In this document: positions 27,554 through 37,547 of the stretch, in pieces
How the letters are laid out: every line of letters begins with the position of its first letter
Numbering within the stretch: position 1 is the stretch's first letter
Source of the DNA: Catenuloplanes indicus
Lineage (GTDB): Bacteria; Actinomycetota; Actinomycetes; Mycobacteriales; Micromonosporaceae
DNA length: 64,000 bases
Direction: 5' to 3'
NCBI RefSeq assembly: GCF_030813715.1
Contig: NZ_JAUSUZ010000001.1
Location: 6,510,001-6,574,000 of the forward strand
Notes under the pieces: generated by a model
Told to the model about the DNA's origin: nothing
What the model saw: only the letters and a program-made list of their open reading frames with translations
Databases searched by the model: none
Position numbers and translations under genes: made by a program

Positions 27554-29569
27554 GTGGCCCGTCCCACCTCACTCGTCAAGCGCCTGCTGCTCGGGCGCCC
27601 GTTCCGGTCCGACCGGCTGCAGCACACGCTGCTGCCGAAGCGGATCGCTCTGCCGGTGTTCGCGTCCGACGCGCTGTCCAGCGTGGCGTACGCGCCGGAC
27701 GAGATCCTGCTGACGCTGTCCATCGCGGGCGCGACCGCGTACATGTACTCGCCGTGGGTGGCGCTGGCCGTCGTGGTCGTGATGCTGACCGTGGTGGCCA
27801 GCTACCGGCAGAACGTGCACGCGTACCCGTCCGGCGGCGGCGACTACGAGGTGGCGACCGTCAACCTCGGGCCGAGGTACGGCGTGGCGGTGGCGAGCGC
27901 GCTGCTGGTCGACTACGTGCTGACGGTGGCGGTGTCGGTGTCGTCCGGCGTGGCGAACCTGGGCTCGGTCGTGCCGTTCGTGGACACCCACAAGGTCATG
28001 ATCGCGTTACTGGCGGTGGCGCTGCTGACCGCGATGAATCTGCGTGGCATCCGGGAGTCCGGCACCGCGTTCGCGATCCCGACGTACGGCTTCATGATCA
28101 TCATCGTCGGCATGATCCTTACCGGGCTGGTCCGGATCGTGGTGCTCGGCGAGCCGCTGCTGGCGCCGTCCGCGACGCTGGAGATCCACGCGGAGGAGGA
28201 CCACCTCAGCCAGTGGGCGTTCGCGTTCCTGCTGCTGCGCACGTTCTCCTCCGGCTGCGCCGCGCTGACCGGCGTCGAGGCGATCTCCAACGGTGTGCCC
28301 GCGTTCAAGGAGCCGAAGAGCAAGAACGCGGCCACCACGCTGTTGCTGCTCGGGACGATGGCGATCGTGATGCTGGTCGGGATCATCTGGCTGGCCCGGG
28401 CCACGAAGCTGCAGTACGTGGAGAACCCGACGCTGCAGATCGCCGGCGGCCCGCCGAACTACGTGCAGAAGACGGTCACCACCCAGCTCGGCGAGGCGAT
28501 CTTCGGGTCCGGTTCGATCATGCTGTACGTGGTGGCCGGTGCGACCGCGCTGATCCTGTTCCTGGCCGCGAACACCGCGTACAACGGCTTCCCGGTGCTC
28601 GGCTCGATCCTGGCCCAGGACCGGTACCTGCCCCGGCAGCTGCACACCCGCGGCGACCGGCTGGCGTTCTCGAACGGCATCGTGTTCCTGGCGATCGCGG
28701 CCGTGGTGCTGATCGTGGCGTTCCAGGCCGAGGTGACCCGGCTGATCCAGCTCTACATCGTGGGCGTGTTCGTGTCGTTCACGCTCTCCCAGGCCGGCAT
28801 GATCCGGCACTGGACGCGGCACCTGCGGACCGAGCGGGACCCGGCGCAACGGCGGCGTATGCACCGGTCCAAGGCGATCAACACGGTCGGCATGTTGCTC
28901 ACCGGCGCGGTGCTGATCATCGTGCTGATCACGAAGTTCCTGCTCGGCGCGTGGATCGCGATCGCGGCGATGGCGTTCATCTTCGTGCTCATGCTGGGCA
29001 TCCGGAAGCACTACGACCGGGTCGCGGCGGAGTTGGCGCCGACCGTGGAGCGGTACGTGCTACCCGCCCGGAACCACGCGATCGTGCTGGTCAGCACCGT
29101 GCACATGCCGACGCTGCGGGCGCTGGCCTACGCGCAGGCGACCCGGCCGGACACGCTGACCGCGGTGACCGTGGGCGTGGACCCGGCGGACACCCGGCGG
29201 GTGCAGGACGAGTGGGAGGCGCGGGAGATCCCGGTGCCGCTGACCGTGGTCGACTCGCCGTACCGGGAGATCACCCGGCCGATCATCGACTACGTGAAGG
29301 GCGTGCGCCGCAGCTCGCCGCGGGACGTGGTGACCGTGTTCATCCCGGAGTACGTGGTCGGCAAGTGGTGGGAGAACCTGCTGCACAACCAGAGCGCGCT
29401 GCGGCTGAAGACCCGGCTGCTGTTCGAGCCGGGCGTGATGGTCACCAGCGTGCCGTGGCAGCTGCGGTCCAGCGCCGACCGGGATCTCGCCCGGCTGGAC
29501 CAGGCGCTGGTCCGCGGCCCGGCGCGCGGGCCCCGCGCGTCCTCTTCTATCTCGGAGCACAACGAGTGA
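27554..29569 (+). CDS. APC-superfamily permease, KimA-like potassium transporter
   Basis: About 671 aa from GTG 27554. LPVFASDALSSVAYAPDEIL and SYRQNVHAYPSGGGDYEVA are the first-helix and loop signatures of KimA/YdaO-like APC permeases. About 12 membrane helices span residues 30-460, and a cytoplasmic domain of ~190 residues follows. KimA is a high-affinity K+/H+ symporter regulated by c-di-AMP. Position opposite two TrkA regulators supports potassium as substrate, though older annotations say amino acid permease. Its stop overlaps the RNA methyltransferase start. Confidence 0.87.
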   Translation: MARPTSLVKRLLLGRPFRSDRLQHTLLPKRIALPVFASDALSSVAYAPDEILLTLSIAGATAYMYSPWVALAVVVVMLTVVASYRQNVHAYPSGGGDYEVATVNLGPRYGVAVASALLVDYVLTVAVSVSSGVANLGSVVPFVDTHKVMIALLAVALLTAMNLRGIRESGTAFAIPTYGFMIIIVGMILTGLVRIVVLGEPLLAPSATLEIHAEEDHLSQWAFAFLLLRTFSSGCAALTGVEAISNGVPAFKEPKSKNAATTLLLLGTMAIVMLVGIIWLARATKLQYVENPTLQIAGGPPNYVQKTVTTQLGEAIFGSGSIMLYVVAGATALILFLAANTAYNGFPVLGSILAQDRYLPRQLHTRGDRLAFSNGIVFLAIAAVVLIVAFQAEVTRLIQLYIVGVFVSFTLSQAGMIRHWTRHLRTERDPAQRRRMHRSKAINTVGMLLTGAVLIIVLITKFLLGAWIAIAAMAFIFVLMLGIRKHYDRVAAELAPTVERYVLPARNHAIVLVSTVHMPTLRALAYAQATRPDTLTAVTVGVDPADTRRVQDEWEAREIPVPLTVVDSPYREITRPIIDYVKGVRRSSPRDVVTVFIPEYVVGKWWENLLHNQSALRLKTRLLFEPGVMVTSVPWQLRSSADRDLARLDQALVRGPARGPRASSSISEHNE

Positions 29570-30822
29570 CACAGGTGGAGATGCCCGGCGAGGGCGAGCG
29601 GGTCGAGGTGCTGGTCGGCGCGGTGGCGCACGGCGGGCACTGCGTGGCCCGGGTCGGCGGCGACGGCGGGCCGGTGCTGTTCGTGCGGCACGCGCTGCCC
29701 GGCGAGCGGGTCGTCGCGCTGGTCACCGAGGTGCACCGCGGGTTCGCGCGGGCGGACGCGGTGGAGATCCTGACGCCGTCCGCGGACCGGGTGACCGCGC
29801 CCTGCGTCTACGCGCGCCCGGACGGCTGCGGCGGTTGCGACCTGCAGCACGTGGCGCCGGCCGCGCAGTCGGCCTGGAAGGCGTCCGTGGTGACCGAGCA
29901 GCTGCTCCGCCTCGGCCGGCTGACCGAAGATCAAGTTCAGGCGCTGGGGGTACGCGTCGCGCCGCTCGACGGCGACCGGCTGGGCTGGCGCACGCGCGTG
30001 CGGTACGCGGTCGACGGGCGGGATCAGGCCGGGCTGCTCAAGCACCGGTCGCACGAGGTGGTGCCGATCGACCGCTGCCTGATCGCGCACCCGCTGGTGC
30101 GGGAGGCGCCGGTCACGTCGCGGTCCTGGCCGGACGCGGACGAGGTGCACGTGGTGGCGTCCGCTGCCGGTGACGTGCTGGTGACGCCGCGGCGCGCGCC
30201 GGTGCGCGCGGACGAGCAGGACATCCTGGACGGTGCGGCCGCGGCCGGGGAGATCCGGGAGAAGGCCGTGGGACGCGAGTGGGTGCTGCCCGGCGACGCG
30301 TTCTGGCAGGTGCACCCGGCGGCCGCGGACACGCTCGCGGCGGCCGTGCTGGAGCTGCTGGCGCCGCGGCCGGGCGAGGCGGCCTGGGACCTCTACGGCG
30401 GCGCCGGTCTGTTCGCGGCCGCGCTGGCCGGTGCGGTCGGGCCGACCGGGCCGGTGACCGTGGTCGAGTCCGCGCCGCAGGGCGTGGCCGCGGCCCGGCG
30501 CAACCTGACCGACCTGCCGGGTGTGGCCGTGATCGAGGCGAAGGTGGAGGCCGCGCTGCGCCAGGGGCGGCTGCCGAAGCCGGTGGACCTGATCGTGCTG
30601 GACCCGCCGCGGTCCGGCGCGGGCGCGGCGGTGGTCAAGGCGATCACCCGGACCGGCGCGCGGGCGGTCGCGTACGTGGCCTGCGACCCGGCCGCGTTCG
30701 CCCGGGACGTGGCCACGTTCCGCGCGCACGGGTGGCGGCTGGCGGCGCTGCGGGCGTTCGACCTGTTCCCGATGACGCACCACGTGGAGTGCGTCGGCCT
30801 GCTGTTGCCGGCCGCGCGCTGA
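29566..30822 (+). CDS. TrmA/RumA-family class I SAM-dependent RNA m5U methyltransferase
   Basis: 418 aa from GTG 29566 (GTGA overlap). An N-terminal TRAM-like domain (VEVLVGAVAHGGHCVARVGG) is followed by the iron-sulfur cysteines in CVYARPDGCGGCDLQH plus IDRC. SAM binding shows in WDLYGGAGLFAAALA. DPPRSG and the catalytic cysteine in AYVACDPAAFARDV are intact, as is the terminal FPMTHHVECVGLL. It methylates uridine in tRNA or rRNA; which one is not determined. Synteny matches Rv2689c. Confidence 0.93.
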   Translation: MTQVEMPGEGERVEVLVGAVAHGGHCVARVGGDGGPVLFVRHALPGERVVALVTEVHRGFARADAVEILTPSADRVTAPCVYARPDGCGGCDLQHVAPAAQSAWKASVVTEQLLRLGRLTEDQVQALGVRVAPLDGDRLGWRTRVRYAVDGRDQAGLLKHRSHEVVPIDRCLIAHPLVREAPVTSRSWPDADEVHVVASAAGDVLVTPRRAPVRADEQDILDGAAAAGEIREKAVGREWVLPGDAFWQVHPAAADTLAAAVLELLAPRPGEAAWDLYGGAGLFAAALAGAVGPTGPVTVVESAPQGVAAARRNLTDLPGVAVIEAKVEAALRQGRLPKPVDLIVLDPPRSGAGAAVVKAITRTGARAVAYVACDPAAFARDVATFRAHGWRLAALRAFDLFPMTHHVECVGLLLPAAR

Positions 30823-30834
30823 CCGGGGCCTCGC

Positions 30835-31008
30835 TCAGCCGCGGCGGTCGCGGAGGCGGATCCAGATGATCACCGGGATCGCGATCGGGGCGAGCAGCAC
30901 CGCCAGCAGCCCGATCGCGATCATGCCGAGCACGTGCGCGGCGCCCGGCGCGCCGCGCAGGTCGCGCGGGACCGGGTGCGGGTCCCAGCCGGGCTGCTGG
31001 TCACTCAT
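30835..31008 (-). CDS. Small single-pass or hairpin membrane protein, 57 aa
   Basis: ATG 31008 has AGGAGA 9 nt upstream, preferred over an in-frame start at 31119. A Pro-rich cytoplasmic start (MSDQQPGWDPHPVPRDLRG) precedes one long hydrophobic stretch (HVLGMIAIGLLAVLLAPIAI and on to residue 50) and a basic end RLRDRRG. No recognised family. It is convergent with the methyltransferase and divergent from dxs, across a 254-bp gap where I see no clear promoter elements. Confidence 0.65.
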   Translation of the reverse strand: MSDQQPGWDPHPVPRDLRGAPGAAHVLGMIAIGLLAVLLAPIAIPVIIWIRLRDRRG

Positions 31009-31262
31009 GGAACGCGTCTCCTGCGACGTGCGCGGCGTGATCGGCCGCCGGCTGGGCAGGGGGAGGTTCGGTGAAGGTTGCGAGGACGACTGGGCGTTCA
31101 TGAAACCGACCTTCTGCATAAAAGCTCCGGCTCATCGTACCTCTTTGGGTGTTTTGTAGGTTTTTGGTCATCCGGTCGGGTGATGCGGGTCGCGGCTGCT
31201 GTTGATCACGCCATGGTCTCGGATCGCGGGACAGGTGCCCCCTGCCATTAGACTGGCGCGTC

Positions 31263-33206
31263 ATGAGCGTTGAAGAGGATCAGGTCACCGACGGCCGCTT
31301 GCTCAGCTCCGTCACCGGGCCGCAGGATCTGAAGCGTCTGACGGCCGACGAGATGTCGGTGCTGGCGGCGGAGATCCGCGACTTCCTGGTGGCGAAGGTG
31401 TCCCGCACCGGCGGGCACCTCGGACCGAACCTCGGCGTCGTGGAGCTCACGCTCGGCATGCACCGCGTGTTCGACTCGCCGCGCGACCGGTTCCTCTTCG
31501 ACACCGGCCACCAGGCCTACGTGCACAAGATCCTGACCGGGCGTCAGGACGGCTTCGACCTGCTGCGCCAGCGCGGTGGACTTTCCGGCTACCCCTCGCA
31601 GGAGGAGAGCGAGCACGACCTGATCGAGAACTCGCACGCCTCGACCGCGCTCTCCTACGCGGACGGCATGGCGAAGGCGTACGCGTTGCGCGGCGAGGAC
31701 CGGCACGTGGTCGCCATGGTCGGCGACGGCGCGCTCACCGGCGGCATGTGCTGGGAGGCGCTGAACAACATCGCCGCCACCGACAACAAGCTGGTCATCA
31801 TCGTCAACGACAACGGCCGGTCGTACGCGCCGACCATCGGCGGCCTCTCCGACCACCTGGCGACGCTGCGGCTCAACCCCGGCTACGAGAAGGTCCTGGA
31901 CCTGGTCAAGGACTCGCTCGGCGCGACCCCGGTGGTCGGCAAGCCGGTCTACGAGGTGCTGCACGCGGTCAAGCGCGGCATCAAGGACGCGGTCGCGCCG
32001 CAGTCGATGTTCGAGGACCTGGGCCTGAAGTACGTCGGCCCGATCGACGGCCACGACCAGGCCGCGGTGGAGACCGCGCTGCGCCGCGCCAAGGGCTTCA
32101 ACGGGCCGGTCATCGTGCACGCGGTCACCAAGAAGGGCTTCGGCTACCGCCCGGCCGAGGAGGACGAGGCGGACTGCTTGCACGGCCCCGGTAGCGCCTT
32201 CGACCCGGAGACCGGGAAGCTGCTGGCCCCCGCCTCGGTCAAGTGGACCCACGTCTTCGCGGACGAGCTGGTCGCGATCGCGGACGAGCGGCCGGACGTG
32301 GTCGGCATCACCGCGGCCATGGCGGAGCCGACCGGCATCGCGAAGCTGGCCCGCAAGCACCCCGAGCGGGTGTACGACGTGGGCATCGCGGAGCAGCACG
32401 CGGCGACGTCCGCGGCCGGCCTGGCGCTGGCCGGGCTGCACCCGGTGGTCGCGGTCTACGCCACGTTCCTGAACCGGGCGTTCGACCAGGTGCTGCTGGA
32501 CGTGGCGATGCACCGGCTGCCGGTCACGTTCGTGCTGGACCGGGCCGGCATCACCGGACCGGACGGGCCCAGCCACTACGGCGTCTGGGACATGTCGGTC
32601 TTCGGCGTGGTCCCGGGCCTGCGGATCGCGGCCCCGCGGGACGCGGCGACGCTGCGCGAGGAACTGCGCGAGGCGATCGCGGTCGACGACGGGCCGACCA
32701 TCCTGCGCTTCCCGACCGGCTCGGTCGCGGCCGACCTTCCGGCGCTGCGCCGGGTCGGCGGCGCGGACGGCGTCTCCGGCGGGGTGGACGTCCTGGCCGA
32801 GCACGAGTCCGCCAAGGACGTCCTGATCGTCGCCGTGGGCGCGTTCGCGCACCTGGGCGTGGAGGTGGCCGAGCGGGTGGCCGCGGAGCAGGGCTACGGC
32901 GTGACCGTGGTCGACCCGCGCTGGGTCCGCCCGGTGCCGATCGAGCTGGTGGCACTGGCCCGCGAGCACCGTCTCGTGGTCACGCTGGAGGACGGCGTGC
33001 GCAACGGCGGCGTCGGCGACGCGGTGGCCAAGGCGCTGCGCGACGCGGAGGTGGACGTGCCGCTGCGCGACGTGGGCGTGCCGAACGACTGGCACGCGCA
33101 CGGCACGCGGGCGCAGATCCTGGCGGATCTGGGGATCACGGCGCAGGACGTGGCGCGTGACGTGGCGGCGTGGGCGTCCCGGGTGGTTCCGGCCCGTACC
33201 CACTGA
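31263..33206 (+). CDS. dxs: 1-deoxy-D-xylulose-5-phosphate synthase
   Basis: 647 aa, full length. Thiamine diphosphate and Mg2+ motif: [16 protein letters not shown]. The early histidine region is [14 protein letters not shown], the transketolase pyrimidine domain shows [15 protein letters not shown], and the C-terminal domain includes DPRWVRPVP. It condenses pyruvate and glyceraldehyde 3-phosphate in the first step of the MEP isoprenoid pathway. Same neighbourhood as M. tuberculosis dxs1. Monocistronic with its own terminator. Confidence 0.97.
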   Translation: MSVEEDQVTDGRLLSSVTGPQDLKRLTADEMSVLAAEIRDFLVAKVSRTGGHLGPNLGVVELTLGMHRVFDSPRDRFLFDTGHQAYVHKILTGRQDGFDLLRQRGGLSGYPSQEESEHDLIENSHASTALSYADGMAKAYALRGEDRHVVAMVGDGALTGGMCWEALNNIAATDNKLVIIVNDNGRSYAPTIGGLSDHLATLRLNPGYEKVLDLVKDSLGATPVVGKPVYEVLHAVKRGIKDAVAPQSMFEDLGLKYVGPIDGHDQAAVETALRRAKGFNGPVIVHAVTKKGFGYRPAEEDEADCLHGPGSAFDPETGKLLAPASVKWTHVFADELVAIADERPDVVGITAAMAEPTGIAKLARKHPERVYDVGIAEQHAATSAAGLALAGLHPVVAVYATFLNRAFDQVLLDVAMHRLPVTFVLDRAGITGPDGPSHYGVWDMSVFGVVPGLRIAAPRDAATLREELREAIAVDDGPTILRFPTGSVAADLPALRRVGGADGVSGGVDVLAEHESAKDVLIVAVGAFAHLGVEVAERVAAEQGYGVTVVDPRWVRPVPIELVALAREHRLVVTLEDGVRNGGVGDAVAKALRDAEVDVPLRDVGVPNDWHAHGTRAQILADLGITAQDVARDVAAWASRVVPARTH

Positions 33207-33219
33207 CGGTTTCTGATCG

Positions 33220-33247
33220 GAAAGGGCCTCCTCGTGGGGGCCCTTTC
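33220..33247. terminator. Terminator between dxs and the PL3 gene
   Basis: A 9-bp perfect stem (GAAAGGGCC 33220-33228 with 33239-33247), lengthened inward by G-T and G-C pairs. It lies 14 nt after dxs and 4 nt before the convergent pectate lyase stop. Confidence 0.8.
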
Positions 33248-33250
33248 GCG

Positions 33251-34735
33251 TTACTTGAAGGTCACGTCCGAGGTGGTGTATTTGCAGGTGGTGCCGTCGG
33301 GGCCGGAGCCGGTCTTGGTGGGTTCCTTGCCGGTGGAGTTGCCGGTGAAGCGGGTGCAGACGTCCATGGTCTTGTCGCCGACGATGGTGACGTTGCGGAA
33401 GGTGGCGGTGTCGCCGTAGTTGGCGTTGACGCCGGCGAGCAGGTCACCGGGGGCGGTGGCCTTCACGTTCTCGACGACGAGAGTGCGCTTGTACTGGGTG
33501 GAGCAGTTGCCGCAGGAGCGGTAGAGCTTGCCGAAGTCGGCGACCTGGAAGTTCTTGATGGTCAGGGTGCCGCCGCCGTTGTGCTGGAAGACCTTGTCGT
33601 CGGCTTTGCGGGCGCCGCCGCCGTCGACGGTGAAGACGGCGTTCGCGCCGCCGCGGAAGGTGGCGGCGTCCTCACCGACGTCCTCCCACCAGACGTTGAT
33701 CAGGGTGCAGGTCCCGGCGCAGTGCACGCCGTCCGCGGCCGGGGAGCCGAGGATGACGTTCTTCAGCGTGGCGCCGTCGGCGAGATCGAAGATCGGGTCC
33801 TGGCCCTCGTCCTGCCCGGACCCGCCGAGCGCGCCGGTGCCGTAGTAGCGGGCCATGCCGCCGTCGAGCGTGCCGGTGACCTTGACCGAGGCGGCGACCG
33901 GCTTGCTGCCGGTCGCGGTCGGCCACGGCGCGTCCGGGCTGGTCGAGCCGCCACCGGTGGCCGGCGGGACCGTGGTCGGGCTCGGTGCCGCGCTCGCGGT
34001 CTTGCTCGGCGTCGGGCCCGCCGTCGTCGGAGCGGCGGCCGGTGCCGAGGCCGTGGTGGCCGGCGCCGCGGTGGTCCTGGCCGGGGTGGGTTCGGTGGCG
34101 GAGCCGGCCGTGGTGGCGAGCACGTCGTCGAACGACGCGGACGCCCGCGACGTGACCAGGCCGAGCCGGCCCTTGGCCGTGACCGTGCCGGTGCCGGAGC
34201 CGACCGGCGTGCCGTCCACCCAGCCCTTCACCGTCGTGCCGCCGGCCTGGATCTGCAGCGTGTGGAACGTGCCGGTGGGCGACGTGACCGGCACCGAGCC
34301 GAGCACCGTGACCGCGCTGCCCTTGACGGTCTGCAGCTCCGCCGTGCCGGCCGAGGTGAGCACCAGCCGGTAGAGCGTGGTCGGCCCGGAGGCACGGGCC
34401 GCCACGCCGGCGAAGCCACCGGCGCCCACCTCGACCACCTTGACCCGGGCCTGCACCGCGTAGTCGGTCCAGGACGCGTCACCGGCGAAGACGCGGGCCG
34501 CCTCGCTGGCCGCCTTCGACTGCCGGTAGGCCTTGGAGCCGTCGTCGACGACCGACCAGTCACCGCCCGACCTGGACCAGCCGCTCGGCGTACCGGCCTC
34601 GAAGTCCTCGGTGAACAGCGTGGACGCGTTCGCGGACGGCACGGTCAGCGCGACCGCGGCGGCCGCGATCCCGGCGACGCCGGCCGCGGCGAGACCGGCG
34701 TACAGGCGCCGTCTCCGGGGTTTCCCTGTGGGCAT
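33251..34735 (-). CDS. Secreted pectate lyase, polysaccharide lyase family 3, with N-terminal accessory domain
   Basis: 494 aa from ATG 34735 behind AGGAG. The signal peptide has an RRRR n-region (PRRRRLYAGL; Tat export possible) and ends SANA. Residues ~40-210 form a laminin-G/DUF1080-like beta-sandwich. A Thr/Pro/Ala linker (~215-300) leads to the PL3 domain (~305-493), with GGSGQDEGQDPIFDLADGAT, VHCAGTCTLINVWWEDVGED and paired Cys. PL3 enzymes cleave polygalacturonate by Ca2+-dependent beta-elimination. Together with the PL1 enzyme at 54986 this suggests growth on plant cell walls. Confidence 0.92.
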   Translation of the reverse strand: MPTGKPRRRRLYAGLAAAGVAGIAAAAVALTVPSANASTLFTEDFEAGTPSGWSRSGGDWSVVDDGSKAYRQSKAASEAARVFAGDASWTDYAVQARVKVVEVGAGGFAGVAARASGPTTLYRLVLTSAGTAELQTVKGSAVTVLGSVPVTSPTGTFHTLQIQAGGTTVKGWVDGTPVGSGTGTVTAKGRLGLVTSRASASFDDVLATTAGSATEPTPARTTAAPATTASAPAAAPTTAGPTPSKTASAAPSPTTVPPATGGGSTSPDAPWPTATGSKPVAASVKVTGTLDGGMARYYGTGALGGSGQDEGQDPIFDLADGATLKNVILGSPAADGVHCAGTCTLINVWWEDVGEDAATFRGGANAVFTVDGGGARKADDKVFQHNGGGTLTIKNFQVADFGKLYRSCGNCSTQYKRTLVVENVKATAPGDLLAGVNANYGDTATFRNVTIVGDKTMDVCTRFTGNSTGKEPTKTGSGPDGTTCKYTTSDVTFK

Positions 34736-34940
34736 TTCTCCTGCTTCCTGCGATCCGTGGGCACGGCGCGTCAGCCGCTGAAGGGGGCGGCCGTGGGCGT
34801 GCGCTCGTGACAAGATCAAGAAACCACGCGCGCGCGGCGGACTCCATTGGCCCGCGGTTAGTTGTCCCTTAAGTTCTCCTTCGCACCATCGGATCCGTTA
34901 CTTTCGATGCGATGTCATCCGCGGGCGGTACATTCGGCTC

Positions 34941-36212
34941 GTGCCCGCTGAGGTGACCATTGACCTGGGTGTTCCGGCCGATGGCGAGCCGGACGGGCCC
35001 GGGGCCACGGACGAGCCGGGACCACGGTCGCGCGCGGCGGCCGCGGTGGTGCTGGCGCTGCTGCTCGCGTTCACGGCCGCCGGTTCCGCGCCGATGAACG
35101 ACTCCGGGTGGCGGGCCGGGCAGCTGCCGCTCGCGGCCGGTGACGACTTCGCGCTGGCCGCGGATCTGCTGGTGGTGGCCGGTCGGTCGACGGTCACGGC
35201 GTACCGGGTGCCGATGTTGACCGTGATCTGGACGCTGCCGGTGCCGGCCGCGGAAGGCTACTCGCTGACCGCGGCCGGCGACCTGCTGGTGATCGGCGCA
35301 CGCAACGGCGTCGGCCGCCAGCAGGAAAGCCTGGCGGTGACCGCCGCGACCGGACGGCTGCGGTGGCGGCACCCCGGCCGGCTCGTCCCGGTGCCCGGCT
35401 CGGACGTGCTGCTGGCCGTCTCCGACGTGCGCAGCAGCTCCGGCTCGGGCCGCCGGGTGACCGGCACGATCGAGGGGATCGACACGTTCGGCATGCGCCG
35501 CTGGGCGCTGCGGCTGCCGTCCAGCGCGGTCGCGGCACCGCTGCCGGGCGGGGAGTTCCTGCTGGTCCACGACGACGGCACGACGCAGATCCGGCGCGCG
35601 TCCGACGCGGTGCCGCGGGCCACCGGTGAGCTGCCGCCCGCGGCGTACGCGCCGGACAACCCGCGGCTGGTCGGCGGCACGATCGTGCTCCGGCACCCGG
35701 GCGACAACACCAGCCGGATCAGCGGGTACGACGGGCGGACGCTCGCGTATCGCTGGTCGCGCACGGTCGGCGGACTGCAGAGCGTGGACGAGTGCGGCGT
35801 CCTGCTCTGCCTCGGCACCACGATCGGCGTGCGCGCGCTCGACCCGGCGGACGGCTCCAACGCGTGGGTCAGCCAGTCCTGGCGGCGCGCGCTCAGCTGG
35901 GGTGATCTGACCGTGGCGTACGGGCGCCCTACCGGGGTGGACGCGGAACTCGCGCTCGTCGAGCCGATGACCGGCGGGTCACTGCTCGACCTCAGCGCGT
36001 GGCAGCAGGTGACTAGTGTGACGGATGACGTCGTGTTGGCTCACCCGGACGCGGCTCGCGGCGTTACGCTCGTCGCCACGGTGGCCTCCGACCGGCGGTC
36101 GGTGCGGGTCCGGGGCGCGATACCCGCGGCCTCGGGCGGCTGCCGGGCCGGTGGCGGCGTGCTCGCCTGCCGGCAGGGCGGCGGGATCTTGGGAGTGTGG
36201 GCGCTTGACTGA
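34941..36212 (+). CDS. Membrane-anchored PQQ-like beta-propeller protein, paralogue 1
   Basis: 423 aa from GTG 34941. The cytoplasmic tail contains VTIDLGVP, then a membrane helix lies near residues 31-48 (AAAVVLALLLAFTAAG) and ~370 outside residues form repeated four-strand blades (for example RTVGGLQSVDECGVLLCLG, VRALDPADGSNAWVS). There is no PQQ-dehydrogenase active site, so it is a scaffold or sensor fold. Cys pairs in DECGVLLC and near the end (GGCRAGGGVLAC) recur in both paralogues. First gene of a same-strand cassette through the histidine kinase. Confidence 0.82.
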   Translation: MPAEVTIDLGVPADGEPDGPGATDEPGPRSRAAAAVVLALLLAFTAAGSAPMNDSGWRAGQLPLAAGDDFALAADLLVVAGRSTVTAYRVPMLTVIWTLPVPAAEGYSLTAAGDLLVIGARNGVGRQQESLAVTAATGRLRWRHPGRLVPVPGSDVLLAVSDVRSSSGSGRRVTGTIEGIDTFGMRRWALRLPSSAVAAPLPGGEFLLVHDDGTTQIRRASDAVPRATGELPPAAYAPDNPRLVGGTIVLRHPGDNTSRISGYDGRTLAYRWSRTVGGLQSVDECGVLLCLGTTIGVRALDPADGSNAWVSQSWRRALSWGDLTVAYGRPTGVDAELALVEPMTGGSLLDLSAWQQVTSVTDDVVLAHPDAARGVTLVATVASDRRSVRVRGAIPAASGGCRAGGGVLACRQGGGILGVWALD

Positions 36213-36230
36213 GCGCGGGGGTGCGCCGGC

Positions 36231-37547
36231 GTGATCGAGCTGGACCTGCGGGCGGATCCGGTGTACGAGACACCGGCGCCGCGGGACTGGATACATGGAT
36301 CACGCTGGGTGGCTGTCGTGATCACGCTATGTCTACTGGCGACGGTGGCCGCGTCCGTGCCGCTGCACCGCGCGCTGAGCCTCACCGGCGCGGTGACGGT
36401 GCCGGCCGGCACCGACTACACGCTCACCGACCGGCGGCTGTACACGATGCAGAACGGGCGGGACCCGGTCGTGTCCGCGTTCACGCTGACCGGTCAGCGG
36501 CTCTGGCAGGCGCGCTCCCGGTTCACCGGCGACGTGTCGTTCCAGGAGGCCGGCGACGTGCTGCTGGTCACCGGCGTCAACCGGTCCGGGCGGCCGGAGA
36601 CGCTCGGCGTCGACGCGCTCACCGGCGCGCAGCGATGGACCCTGCCCGCGCAGGTGGTCCCGCTGGCCGACGGGCGCACCGGGCTGATCACCACGCCGCT
36701 GTTCCACGGTGACGTACCGTCCGGCGGGGGTGTGGTCATCGCCCCGGCCGACGGCAGGGTGATCAGCGTCGCGCCGACGTCCACCGCGCTGCGGGCGGTC
36801 GACCTGACGGACGGCCGTGACCTCTGGAGCGGGACGTTCGGCGGCAGCGCGCGCCGCAGCACGCTGCCCGGCACCGCCGAGGTGGTGGTCGCGGAACCGG
36901 CCGGCGTGCGGGTGCTGGACGCCCGGACCGGCGCGGTGCTGAGGTCGGTGCCGCTGGACGGCGGATTCGCCATCGACGAACTGCTGGTCTCGCAGCAGCT
37001 GATCATCGTGCAGCAGGCGCGGCGCGGCGGCGGGCACACGTACGCGTTCCGGCCGGACACGCTGGACCAGGCGTGGCGCATCCAGCTCCCCGGCAACATG
37101 GCGCTCGGCTACGGCTGCGACGACGTGCCCTGTGTGACCGACATGTCCACGGTCGGCGTGCTCGACCCGGCGACCGGCGCGGTGGCGTACCGGATCCCCG
37201 CGGCCACCCTGCTGCGCCTCGGCGGCCACACGCTGATCAGCCCGCAGTCCACCGGCCTGGACCTGAGCGTCGTCACCGCGCCGGACGGCACGGCCACGCC
37301 GCTGCCCGGTTGGAAGTTGCTGCTGCCCAACCTCGGCCCGGCCGAGCGGGCCACCGCGCCCGCGCTGCTCACCCGGGTGGGTGACGGGCGGGCCTGGCTG
37401 GCCACGCTGGACCGGGCCGGCACCCCGAAGGAGCTGGGCAGCCTCGCACCCGAGATACTCGATTGCCAGTCCGCGTCGGCCACGGTCGCGTGCCGCACCG
37501 GACGGCAGGAGATCAAGACCTGGCAGCTGCGGGGGGTACGGCCGTGA
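36231..37547 (+). CDS. Membrane-anchored PQQ-like beta-propeller protein, paralogue 2
   Basis: 438 aa from GTG 36231, 18 bp after paralogue 1. The tail MIELDLRADPVYETPAP is followed by a membrane helix (residues ~24-43, WVAVVITLCLLATVAASVPL) and an outside propeller (TLGVDALTGAQRWTLPA, LRAVDLTDGRDLWSGTF, VRVLDARTGAVLRSV). The Cys pairs match the other paralogues: GCDDVPC and DCQSASATVAC, ending TWQL. Its stop overlaps the GTG of the EAL-DICT gene (GTGA), so the two are translationally coupled, which hints at a physical or regulatory link between propeller and phosphodiesterase. Confidence 0.82.
   Translation: MIELDLRADPVYETPAPRDWIHGSRWVAVVITLCLLATVAASVPLHRALSLTGAVTVPAGTDYTLTDRRLYTMQNGRDPVVSAFTLTGQRLWQARSRFTGDVSFQEAGDVLLVTGVNRSGRPETLGVDALTGAQRWTLPAQVVPLADGRTGLITTPLFHGDVPSGGGVVIAPADGRVISVAPTSTALRAVDLTDGRDLWSGTFGGSARRSTLPGTAEVVVAEPAGVRVLDARTGAVLRSVPLDGGFAIDELLVSQQLIIVQQARRGGGHTYAFRPDTLDQAWRIQLPGNMALGYGCDDVPCVTDMSTVGVLDPATGAVAYRIPAATLLRLGGHTLISPQSTGLDLSVVTAPDGTATPLPGWKLLLPNLGPAERATAPALLTRVGDGRAWLATLDRAGTPKELGSLAPEILDCQSASATVACRTGRQEIKTWQLRGVRP

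Noticed and set aside
27511-30822. One 1103-codon frame that could read as a fusion ending in the RNA methyltransferase
   Set aside because: The first ~680 codons are an out-of-frame shadow of the KimA-like permease; the methyltransferase starts at GTG 29566, overlapping the permease stop.
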